Assembly: GCA_013041945.1 (NCBI GenBank) | Contig: JABDRC010000056.1 | Coordinates: 1-12,653, forward strand | DNA length: 12,653 bases | Direction: 5' to 3' | Source: Halobacteria archaeon | GTDB lineage: Bacteria; Pseudomonadota; Gammaproteobacteria; UBA9214 | In this document: positions 6,582-12,653 of the stretch, one piece after another | Layout of the letters: each line of letters opens with the position of its first letter | Numbering within the stretch: position 1 is the stretch's first letter | Program-made: the position numbers and the translations under genes | The notes under the pieces: generated by a model | What the model was told of the DNA's origin: nothing | What the model saw: the letters and a program-made list of their open reading frames with translations, nothing else | Databases searched by the model: none

Positions 6582-7013
6582 ATGAAACAGCAAAAAGGTT
6601 TTACACTGATCGAACTCATGATCGTGATCGCCATTATCGGCATCCTGGCCGCTATCGCGATCCCTGCCTATCAGGACTACACGGTCCGCTCCAAGGTTGC
6701 TGAAGGCCTGAACCTGGCCGGCGCCGCCAAGCTGGCCGTCTCCGAGGTCTATGACTCACTGGGCACCATGCCGGCCGGCCAGGCCAGCTACGGTCTGCCG
6801 CAGCCTGACAGTATCCAGGGCACCTATGTGTCGTCTGTGTCTGTTTCCAACGGAGATATCACCGTTGCCTACAAGCCGGCCGTCGGCGGCACCCCGAACC
6901 AGGGTGGTAATAACATCATTATCACGCCTGATACCAGCAGTGGTGGTTCGGTCCAGTGGAACTGCCAGGGCGGCAACGTCCTGGTCAAGTATCGTCCGGC
7001 CAACTGCCGTTAA
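6582..7013 (+). CDS. pilA: Type IV major pilin PilA (prepilin)
   Basis: This 143-residue prepilin is the building block of type IV pili, used for twitching, adhesion and DNA uptake. The leader is six residues, MKQQKG; prepilin peptidase PilD would cut after G6 and methylate F7. E11 (Glu5 of mature pilin) follows in FTLIELM, then the hydrophobic assembly helix and the conserved AIPAYQDYTVRSKV. The globular domain ends with a disulfide loop between C128 and C142, the usual C-terminal D-region. The mature protein is 137 residues. I chose the ATG at 6582 because AAGAGGA lies six bases upstream and the leader is canonical; the reading frame is open further upstream to 6306 without family similarity. 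Ser/Thr-rich surface stretches (VSSVSVSN, TPDTSSGGS) could be modified. Expression should depend on PilSR. Confidence 0.96.
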   Translation: MKQQKGFTLIELMIVIAIIGILAAIAIPAYQDYTVRSKVAEGLNLAGAAKLAVSEVYDSLGTMPAGQASYGLPQPDSIQGTYVSSVSVSNGDITVAYKPAVGGTPNQGGNNIIITPDTSSGGSVQWNCQGGNVLVKYRPANCR

Positions 7014-7032
7014 GATACTTACCTGCAAGCCT

Positions 7033-7064
7033 GAAACGCCCCGCCCCGCGGGGCGTTTCTTTTT
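7033..7064 (+). terminator. Strong intrinsic terminator of pilA
   Basis: A perfect 12-bp stem, GAAACGCCCCGC (7033-7044) with GCGGGGCGTTTC (7048-7059), has a 3-base loop and is followed by five T (7060-7064). It should end most pilA transcripts and so keep the downstream glycosyltransferase genes at lower expression. Confidence 0.95.
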
Positions 7065-7166
7065 GTGCCGGCAGTAGCCCGGACGCCCGCATAAACGGCT
7101 ATGTTATATTTCGCCTTCCTGCCGATACAAGTTCTCAATGACACACCCGACACCACCGGTAAGGAC

Positions 7167-9122
7167 ATGACCCGCCACCTGCACCTCGGCCCGAACGCGG
7201 CATTCCTGCTCTGCTGCCTGCTGGCGGCAGCTGTCTATTTCCCGGGCCTGAGCGGCGACTACCTGTTCGACGATACCACCAACCTGCTGGGCAACAAGGC
7301 AATGGAAATCGAGTCGCTGGATGCGGACACACTCCGCAAGGCGGCCTTCTCGGCGCAGGCCGGCGAGCTGCGCAGACCGGTGAGCATGGCCAGCTTCGCC
7401 CTTAACCGCTACTTCTTCGGCATTGATCCGTATTCATACAAGCTCATCAATCTCGTTATCCACCTGCTGACCGGGCTGGGCCTGTACCTGCTCACCCGGC
7501 AAATCGCCGGCAGTTACCGCGAACTGCACCGGCCCGATCTGTCAGCCGGGATCATGCGCTGGCTGCCGGTCGCGGTTGTCGGCCTGTGGCTGGTCCATCC
7601 CCTCAATCTGACCTCCGTCCTGTACATCGTGCAACGCATGACCAGCCTGTCCAGCCTGTTCACGGTCATTGCCCTGTGCCTGTACATGGCCGGGCGTCGC
7701 CGCATGCTGGACGACCGCCACGGATTGGCCCTGATTCTCGGCGGCCTGTGTGTCTTTGGCGGGCTGTCTATCTTCAGCAAGGAGATCGGCATCCTGCTGC
7801 TGCTTTACCTGCTGGTCCTGGAACTGACACTGTTCCGTTTCCGCACGCGGAGCGGGAAAGCGGATCGGCAAATCATCGCCTTTTTCCTGGCCTGCATCAT
7901 CCTGCCACTGGCGGCCGGCGCCCTGTACTTCGGTGCAAACTACGAGTCCTACCTCACGTACGGAGGGCGCAGCTTCACCCTGGCAGAGCGGTTGCTCACC
8001 GAGGCCCGGGTGCTGATTTTCTACCTGCAGATGATCCTGATGCCCACGGTCCAGGAACTCGGTCTTTATCATGACGACTTCGAGCTGTCCCGGGGGCTGC
8101 TATCGCCCCCTGCCACGCTGTATTCAGTCGTCTTACTCGGTAGCCTGCTGGCCGGTGGCCTGCTGTTGCGGCGCCGGCTGCCGCTGGTCAGCCTCGGCAT
8201 ACTCTGGTTTCTGAGCGGGCACCTGCTCGAATCGACCATCCTGCCGCTGGAGCTGGTCCACGAACACCGCAATTACCTGCCCGGATTCGGCATTATCCTG
8301 GCCCTTGCCGGCCTGGTTATCCGCTTGCCCGCCAGGCGGCTGGCACCGGTGATCCAGGTTGCCGGACCGGTGCTCCTGCTGGTCCTGTTTGCCTCGACCA
8401 CCTGGTTGCGCAGCACACAATGGTCAAACAATGTCGATCATTCCATCTATGAAGCGCGGCATCACCCGCAATCACCGCGGGCGGTCTTTGCGGCCGGTCG
8501 GATACATGCCCGGCTGGCGCTACAGGGGCATACAGAGAGTGTTGACAAGGCATACGAATACCTCGGCAGGGCCAGCGTCCTGGATTACAGCGGCATCATG
8601 CCGGACGTCACCATGCTGAAACTGGATTACCTGCTTGAGCGCGAGGTCGACCCCGCACGTTTTGACGAGATTGTCGGCCGCATTGAACGCTACCCGCTGT
8701 CGACCTCCGACGTGACCAGCCTGCAGGACCTTCTGGAATGCCTGGGCGGCAAATGCAACATGGCACCCGAGACGGTCGACCGGATATTTCACGCCGCACT
8801 GCAGAACTGGAATACACGCCTCAAGACCGTCTATGCCTATTACATCATCAACCAGCACGGCAAATTCCCGGAGGGACTGGCGCTGTTCGAACGCGTCGTT
8901 GAACGCCGGCCCGAAGAACCGCAGCACTGGAAAAATCTCATCAATTTGCTTATGGTCATGGCCAGATTCGACGAGGCGGAACGGCGGCTTGAGCAATTCA
9001 GGGAGCTGCGGCCCTATGGCAGCAGCGAAGCGGATTTCAGGATGTTGCAGGACGACATCGACAGGGGCCGAATCGAATTTTCACAGTCGTATAACGCAGT
9101 AGCGGAAAGCAACCGTCCATGA
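7167..9122 (+). CDS. GT-C-fold membrane glycosyltransferase-like protein with C-terminal TPR domain (TMTC-like)
   Basis: From the ATG at 7167 this is a 651-residue protein. The N-terminal two thirds contain about ten hydrophobic segments. A first membrane helix leads to FDD (Asp35-Asp36), the position of the acidic pair of GT-C enzymes, then RRPVSMASFALN (69-80), and a late loop with HEHRNYLP (365-372), typical of TPR-containing GT-C proteins related to eukaryotic TMTC O-mannosyltransferases. From about 418 the protein is soluble, with TPR-like helical pairs, clearest at about 552-616. GT-C enzymes use lipid-phosphate sugars and act on the periplasmic side. The position directly after pilA suggests pilin as acceptor; this is inference. 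An alternative start at ATG 7101 would add 22 residues before the first helix; AAGGA before 7167 is very close to that start, so the choice is uncertain. The stop overlaps the next gene as ATGA. Confidence 0.78.
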   Translation: MTRHLHLGPNAAFLLCCLLAAAVYFPGLSGDYLFDDTTNLLGNKAMEIESLDADTLRKAAFSAQAGELRRPVSMASFALNRYFFGIDPYSYKLINLVIHLLTGLGLYLLTRQIAGSYRELHRPDLSAGIMRWLPVAVVGLWLVHPLNLTSVLYIVQRMTSLSSLFTVIALCLYMAGRRRMLDDRHGLALILGGLCVFGGLSIFSKEIGILLLLYLLVLELTLFRFRTRSGKADRQIIAFFLACIILPLAAGALYFGANYESYLTYGGRSFTLAERLLTEARVLIFYLQMILMPTVQELGLYHDDFELSRGLLSPPATLYSVVLLGSLLAGGLLLRRRLPLVSLGILWFLSGHLLESTILPLELVHEHRNYLPGFGIILALAGLVIRLPARRLAPVIQVAGPVLLLVLFASTTWLRSTQWSNNVDHSIYEARHHPQSPRAVFAAGRIHARLALQGHTESVDKAYEYLGRASVLDYSGIMPDVTMLKLDYLLEREVDPARFDEIVGRIERYPLSTSDVTSLQDLLECLGGKCNMAPETVDRIFHAALQNWNTRLKTVYAYYIINQHGKFPEGLALFERVVERRPEEPQHWKNLINLLMVMARFDEAERRLEQFRELRPYGSSEADFRMLQDDIDRGRIEFSQSYNAVAESNRP

Positions 9123-10006
9123 CCTCTGAAATAAGCATCATCCTGCCCGCGAAGAACGAGTCGGAAAGCCTGCAGACGCTGCTGCCCGTGCTGCGCAAGG
9201 AATTTCCCGACGAGGAAATCATCGTGGTCGACGATGGCTCCACCGACGACACCGCGGAAGTCTGCGCAACACACGGGGTAAGTACCATCCGGCATGTCTA
9301 TTCCATGGGTAACGGCGCCGCGATCAAGACCGGCGCCCGCAACGCAGCAGGCAACATCCTGGTATTCATGGACGCGGATGGCCAGCACCGCCCGGAGGAC
9401 ATCAGGGGCCTGATCGAAATGATCAAAGACGGCTACGACATGGCCGTGGGGGCACGCCAGATGGACACGCATGCCTCACTGACCCGGCGGATCGGCAATA
9501 CCCTATACAACAAGCTGGCAAGTCTGATGACCGGTTACCCGATCCTCGACCTGACGTCGGGCTTTCGTGCAGTACGGTCACGCCACTTCAAGAAATTCCT
9601 TTACCTGCTGCCGAACAAGTTTTCCTATCCGACGACCAGCACCATGGCGTTTTTCAGGTCCGGTCTGCCGGTCGGTTACATGCCCATCCATGCCCGACAG
9701 CGCAGCGGCGATCGCAAGAGCCATATACGGCTGTTCCATGACGGTTTCCGCTTCCTCATAATCATCCTGAAGATCGGCGCCCTGTTTTCACCGATGCGAT
9801 TTTTCCTGCCGATCAGCGCCGCCCTGCTTCTGGCAGGCCTGATCTATTACGGATACACCTATGTTGCCTGGGGCCGCCTGACAAACATGAGCGCCATCCT
9901 GTTCCTGTCCTCACTGCTGACTTTCCTGATAGGCATTCTCTCCGAGCAGGTATCGGCACTGCATTACAAGGATATTTCGGATACCCGGCGTCGCACCCGT
10001 CGCTAG
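9119..10006 (+). CDS. Family 2 glycosyltransferase, polyprenyl-phosphate sugar synthase type
   Basis: This is a 295-residue protein. The cytoplasmic GT-A domain (about 1-215) has the nucleotide-sugar motif VVDDGSTDDT (36-45), the metal-binding DADGQH (85-90), LTSGFRA (145-151) and a basic RQRSGDRKSH segment (193-202), as in dolichyl/undecaprenyl-phosphate mannose synthases. Two hydrophobic helices follow (about 227-250 and 257-275), then a short, strongly basic tail. Such enzymes attach one sugar from a nucleotide donor to a polyprenyl phosphate at the inner leaflet. Its ATG overlaps the stop of the GT-C gene, so the two are translationally coupled and probably act in sequence: this enzyme makes the lipid-linked sugar that the GT-C protein uses. 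The sugar cannot be told from sequence. A purely lipid- or LPS-directed role is also possible. Confidence 0.85.
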   Translation: MTSEISIILPAKNESESLQTLLPVLRKEFPDEEIIVVDDGSTDDTAEVCATHGVSTIRHVYSMGNGAAIKTGARNAAGNILVFMDADGQHRPEDIRGLIEMIKDGYDMAVGARQMDTHASLTRRIGNTLYNKLASLMTGYPILDLTSGFRAVRSRHFKKFLYLLPNKFSYPTTSTMAFFRSGLPVGYMPIHARQRSGDRKSHIRLFHDGFRFLIIILKIGALFSPMRFFLPISAALLLAGLIYYGYTYVAWGRLTNMSAILFLSSLLTFLIGILSEQVSALHYKDISDTRRRTRR

Positions 10007-10071
10007 CACGCAAACCGTTGTCCCCGGCGCGGAATACGCCACGCTGTTCTGCGGATGGCGTCCTGCAACCG

Positions 10072-11043
10072 TTAACTGTAACGCTTCATCCGTTTCCAGT
10101 CAGACAGGCCGGCCAGTTTCTGTCTGATGATTTGCACATCGAACAGGCAATAAATCACCCCCCCTGCAAATCGCGGGATGTCGCCGAACAGCGATAACCA
10201 GTCTGTCCGGGTGGCATTGATTTCCTCGAGCAGCTCGTCCAGGTCATAGCCCATCACAGCGAGGCGCTCCTGCCCGATCCACTGCAGGTAGCGCCGGCAC
10301 CAGCTGCGCCGCAACGGGTTATTGATCGTGGACTTCCATTTATCTATGGGGTGGGTGCTTACCGACTGGTATGCTTCAACACCGGTCGGATCACCCATAA
10401 CTCCACTCAAGCGCGTCTCTGGCAGAACGTCCAGCATAGCCGGTGCCTGCTCCAGCCCGAGGTAATGCATCACGCGCTCGAGCTCCTGTTCCGGCGCCTG
10501 CAGCAATGCCTCATACTGGACGGCCAGGGTTATCTCGCTGTTTGCCCGGTAGACATCGATCAGCCTTTCAAGCCCGTCAAACAGGTCGACCTTGTAGATG
10601 TAAATATTCCACTTGCCGTCACCCCAGGTTTCGATCATCGAGGACACGACAGCGAGCGGATTTCTCCACAGGAAGATGAACTTCCCGCCCCCGAACATGT
10701 TGACAACCTCATCCGCAATCAGCGCATAGCGCGGCGTCTTGTCGAGGAAATAGCGCGCACCCTCATCGGACAGCTTTGCATACAGCGCGGTCATTGCGCC
10801 CCCCAGGCACTCCAGGTAGTCCTGTTTGCCCCGGGGCAGTCGACCCAGCAGGTCTTCCTGGGCCCGGCTTGACCACCTGTGCGAATACTCCGCAAAGACA
10901 CCCTCGTCCCTGAGCGCATAGACATGCGGCAGCAGGACCCAGGGCTCCGCAACAGTCGATATGTTGCTGTCGACCGACAGGATTCGCTGCAGCAGCGTTG
11001 AGCCGGAGCGCGGCAACGAAAACAAGATGATCGGTTCTGTCAT
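10072..11043 (-). CDS. PAPS-dependent sulfotransferase family protein
   Basis: With the ATG at 11043 this is a 323-residue cytoplasmic protein. It opens with the 5'-phosphosulfate loop LPRSGSTLLQRIL (from residue 10), continues with FLDKTPRY (99-106) and has the 3'-phosphate motif FLWRNPLAVVSSM (124-136, with R127 and S134). These are the PAPS-binding motifs of bacterial Sulfotransfer_3-type enzymes, which move sulfate from PAPS to a hydroxyl or amino group of a sugar, lipid or protein. The acceptor is not known. A GTG at 11067 would add eight residues (MTGKAAVS); neither start has a good ribosome binding site, and I prefer the ATG because the P-loop normally lies near the N-terminus. The gene is convergent with the GT2 gene and downstream of the flippase on the same strand, which suggests a sulfated surface polysaccharide. 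Confidence 0.87.
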   Translation of the reverse strand: MTEPIILFSLPRSGSTLLQRILSVDSNISTVAEPWVLLPHVYALRDEGVFAEYSHRWSSRAQEDLLGRLPRGKQDYLECLGGAMTALYAKLSDEGARYFLDKTPRYALIADEVVNMFGGGKFIFLWRNPLAVVSSMIETWGDGKWNIYIYKVDLFDGLERLIDVYRANSEITLAVQYEALLQAPEQELERVMHYLGLEQAPAMLDVLPETRLSGVMGDPTGVEAYQSVSTHPIDKWKSTINNPLRRSWCRRYLQWIGQERLAVMGYDLDELLEEINATRTDWLSLFGDIPRFAGGVIYCLFDVQIIRQKLAGLSDWKRMKRYS

Positions 11044-11115
11044 GGATACGGCTGCTTTACCTGTCACTCGTGTACATTTTTCCCGGATGATTACGCAATC
11101 CAGGTCATTCCTGCG

Positions 11116-12582
11116 CTATACCTGGCGGGTCGCCTGGTATCCCTCTTTTTTCACCACGCCCGCCAGCAGATCTGCAGCCAGCGCAAGCGCCTTCATTTTG
11201 AAGGCATAGGCGAGGGAAACATATAGTACTACCGCAAGCACACCCAACACGCACAATTCGACATATGCAGGCCAGTCAAGCATGGCCACCATGAAGTAAG
11301 TCGCCACACCAACAGCGCCGGCGATAAACAAGGCGGGCATAAAGTCGCCCAGCTGCTCTTTTGCCGGATAATTAACAAGTTTGCCCGAGTAAAAACTGTT
11401 CGGAACATAGCCTACTACAGATGCGACGATATGACCGACCAGCACGCCAAATATTCCAAATTGCAGACTGATTGAAAGAATCAGAACCAGCATCGCCTTT
11501 TTGATAATCTCGAGGCGCAGAAAAAGATCTGATCTGCCCTTTATCTGCAAAATGTTCAGGTTGGTGGAATGCACCGGGACCAACAGACCCGCAATACAAA
11601 GGATCTGCAAATACGGGACGGCAGGCATCCATTTGTCCGGCAGCAGCACGGCAAACAGCGGTTCTGCCAGCGCGGCCAGAAAAGCCAGCGCAGGAAAAAG
11701 AATGAATGTGCTCAGACGCAGCACCTTCCGGAATCCGTCTTTCAGCTTCTCGTTATCATTCTGCACCGTCGATAATGCGGGATATATAACGGTCATTATT
11801 GAATGAACAAGCTGACTGACAATAAGATCCTTTATCTTGCTTGCGAAGAAATAATAGCCGGCTATGGTCGCATAAAATACCTTGGCTATAACCACGACAT
11901 ACAGGTTCCTGAAGACAACATCAATGGTGGACGCCACAAACAGTCTGGAACCGAAACCGAACATTTCCCGGAATGATTCTTGACTCACGGCAAGCGTCGG
12001 GCGCCAGTCGGACCGGCGCCAGAGGAAAACGTTGTTCAGCAATGCATACAGCATCATGTGGGCAAGCAGCGCCCAGACACCCATACCGATATAAGCGAAG
12101 AACACAGCCAGCACGCCCGCTACGATACTTGCCGGGACGCTTGCCAGAAGCAGCGACCTGAAATCCATGCCCTTGCTGAGGATTGCATACTGCACCACCT
12201 GAAAGGCATTAATCAGTATCAGAATTCCCCCAACCTGTATCAGTACAGTGATTCTGGGCTCTTCATAGAAAGCGGCAACTGCCGGCGCCAGCATGAAGAC
12301 ACCCGCATAAGCAACGACACCCAGGCCAATATTCGAGAAAAATGCAGTGTTGTAGTCAACCTGTCCGGCATGCTCCATCCTGATCAACGCCTGTTTGAAT
12401 CCCGACTCCATCAGCCCGCTGGCGACCAGAATAATGGCCGATGTAACCGCTACCAGGCCAAAATCCTCGGGCACCAGAAAATGTGCAAGCAACAGGGTGA
12501 CAAGTACATTGATTCCCCGCCGTCCGACCTGTTCGGTGAAATTCCACATAACACCGGTGATCGTTTGCCTGGCTAATGTCAT
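11116..12582 (-). CDS. Polysaccharide flippase, Wzx/WzxC-like (MOP superfamily)
   Basis: From the ATG at 12582 the protein has 488 residues, close to the 492 of E. coli WzxC. It is hydrophobic throughout, with about 12-14 membrane segments. It opens with TITGVMWNFTEQVGRRGIN and LLAHFLVPEDFGLVAV, the typical N-terminus of Polysacc_synt_3-type lipopolysaccharide biosynthesis proteins. Such proteins flip undecaprenyl-diphosphate-linked oligosaccharides across the inner membrane before polymerisation. A GTG at 12624 would add 14 residues with no family support (RSPFPQYPDITQS). The start may overlap the end of another reading frame as ATGA. The sulfotransferase follows after about 70 bp on the same strand. 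The gene looks less GC-rich than sucCD or pilSR, as is common for transferred surface-polysaccharide loci. Confidence 0.88.
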   Translation of the reverse strand: MTLARQTITGVMWNFTEQVGRRGINVLVTLLLAHFLVPEDFGLVAVTSAIILVASGLMESGFKQALIRMEHAGQVDYNTAFFSNIGLGVVAYAGVFMLAPAVAAFYEEPRITVLIQVGGILILINAFQVVQYAILSKGMDFRSLLLASVPASIVAGVLAVFFAYIGMGVWALLAHMMLYALLNNVFLWRRSDWRPTLAVSQESFREMFGFGSRLFVASTIDVVFRNLYVVVIAKVFYATIAGYYFFASKIKDLIVSQLVHSIMTVIYPALSTVQNDNEKLKDGFRKVLRLSTFILFPALAFLAALAEPLFAVLLPDKWMPAVPYLQILCIAGLLVPVHSTNLNILQIKGRSDLFLRLEIIKKAMLVLILSISLQFGIFGVLVGHIVASVVGYVPNSFYSGKLVNYPAKEQLGDFMPALFIAGAVGVATYFMVAMLDWPAYVELCVLGVLAVVLYVSLAYAFKMKALALAADLLAGVVKKEGYQATRQV

Positions 12583-12653
12583 GGATTGAGTAATATCAGG
12601 ATACTGCGGAAATGGTGAACGCACACAAAACAGAGCCTGTCATTCTCGTCTAC
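12579..12653 (-). CDS. Possible C-terminal end of an upstream gene (cut by window edge)
   Basis: On the minus strand one frame is open from the right edge for 24 codons and ends in TGA, which overlaps the flippase ATG as ATGA. The other two frames hit stops within the first few codons. The predicted tail (ending FRSILILLNP) gives no family. The open stretch is short enough to be chance; the ATGA overlap, the coupling style used elsewhere in this window, is the main argument. Confidence 0.25.
   Translation of the reverse strand, partial: VDENDRLCFVCVHHFRSILILLNP

Noticed and set aside
6990..7013. C-terminal serine glycosylation site of the P. aeruginosa TfpO type on PilA
   Set aside because: The pilin ends in Asn-Cys-Arg, not Ser, so a TfpO-like terminal site is absent; any modification would have to be internal.
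7094..7110. TATGTTATATT as a promoter for the GT-C gene
   Set aside because: The -10-like sequence is attractive, but no reasonable -35 box lies 16-18 bp upstream, so I do not list it as a feature.
10007..10071. Bidirectional terminator between the convergent GT2 and sulfotransferase genes
   Set aside because: Only short imperfect stems (for example GGCG/CGCC near 10027-10040) and no T-tract are seen.

Overview
The window looks like the chromosome of a GC-rich gammaproteobacterium. The evidence is the gene order (nadE, sucD and sucC on one strand; pilS, pilR and pilA on the other), the protein families, and the style of intergenic repeats. I read it as Chromatiales or Ectothiorhodospiraceae-like, but the sequence alone does not fix the genus. 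No rRNA, tRNA, CRISPR array, insertion-sequence transposase or phage gene was found.

Left part, 1-2901, minus strand: sucC and sucD (succinyl-CoA synthetase beta and alpha, overlapping by ATGA) are followed by a 613-bp non-coding gap and then by the N-terminal 82 codons of nadE (glutamine-dependent NAD+ synthetase), cut by the window edge. The gap is almost filled by a composite repeat element (278-858) with imperfect terminal inverted repeats of about 115 bp, REP-like palindromes and 9-bp microrepeats.

Middle part, 3013-7064, plus strand: a 74-residue membrane-anchored zinc-ribbon protein overlaps pilS, which is followed closely by pilR. PilS is the membrane sensor kinase and PilR the sigma-54 activator of type IV pilin. 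After a 363-bp regulatory region containing a palindrome and candidate promoters comes pilA, the major type IV pilin, with a strong intrinsic terminator.

Right part, 7101-12653: directly behind pilA lie two translationally coupled plus-strand genes. One is a multi-membrane GT-C-like protein with a TPR-like C-terminal domain. The other is a family 2 glycosyltransferase of the polyprenyl-phosphate sugar synthase type. Together with pilA they look like a candidate pilin O-glycosylation cassette: the GT2 would charge a lipid carrier and the GT-C enzyme would move the sugar to pilin in the periplasm. Facing them on the minus strand are a PAPS-dependent sulfotransferase and a Wzx/WzxC-like polysaccharide flippase. 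These two genes, especially the flippase, look less GC-rich and probably belong to a variable surface-polysaccharide locus that continues beyond the right edge.

The most interesting points are the candidate pilin-modification module, the repeat element separating sucD from nadE, the replacement of the usual catalytic Pro-Glu by Gln-Asp in NadE, and the unassigned zinc-ribbon protein coupled to pilS.
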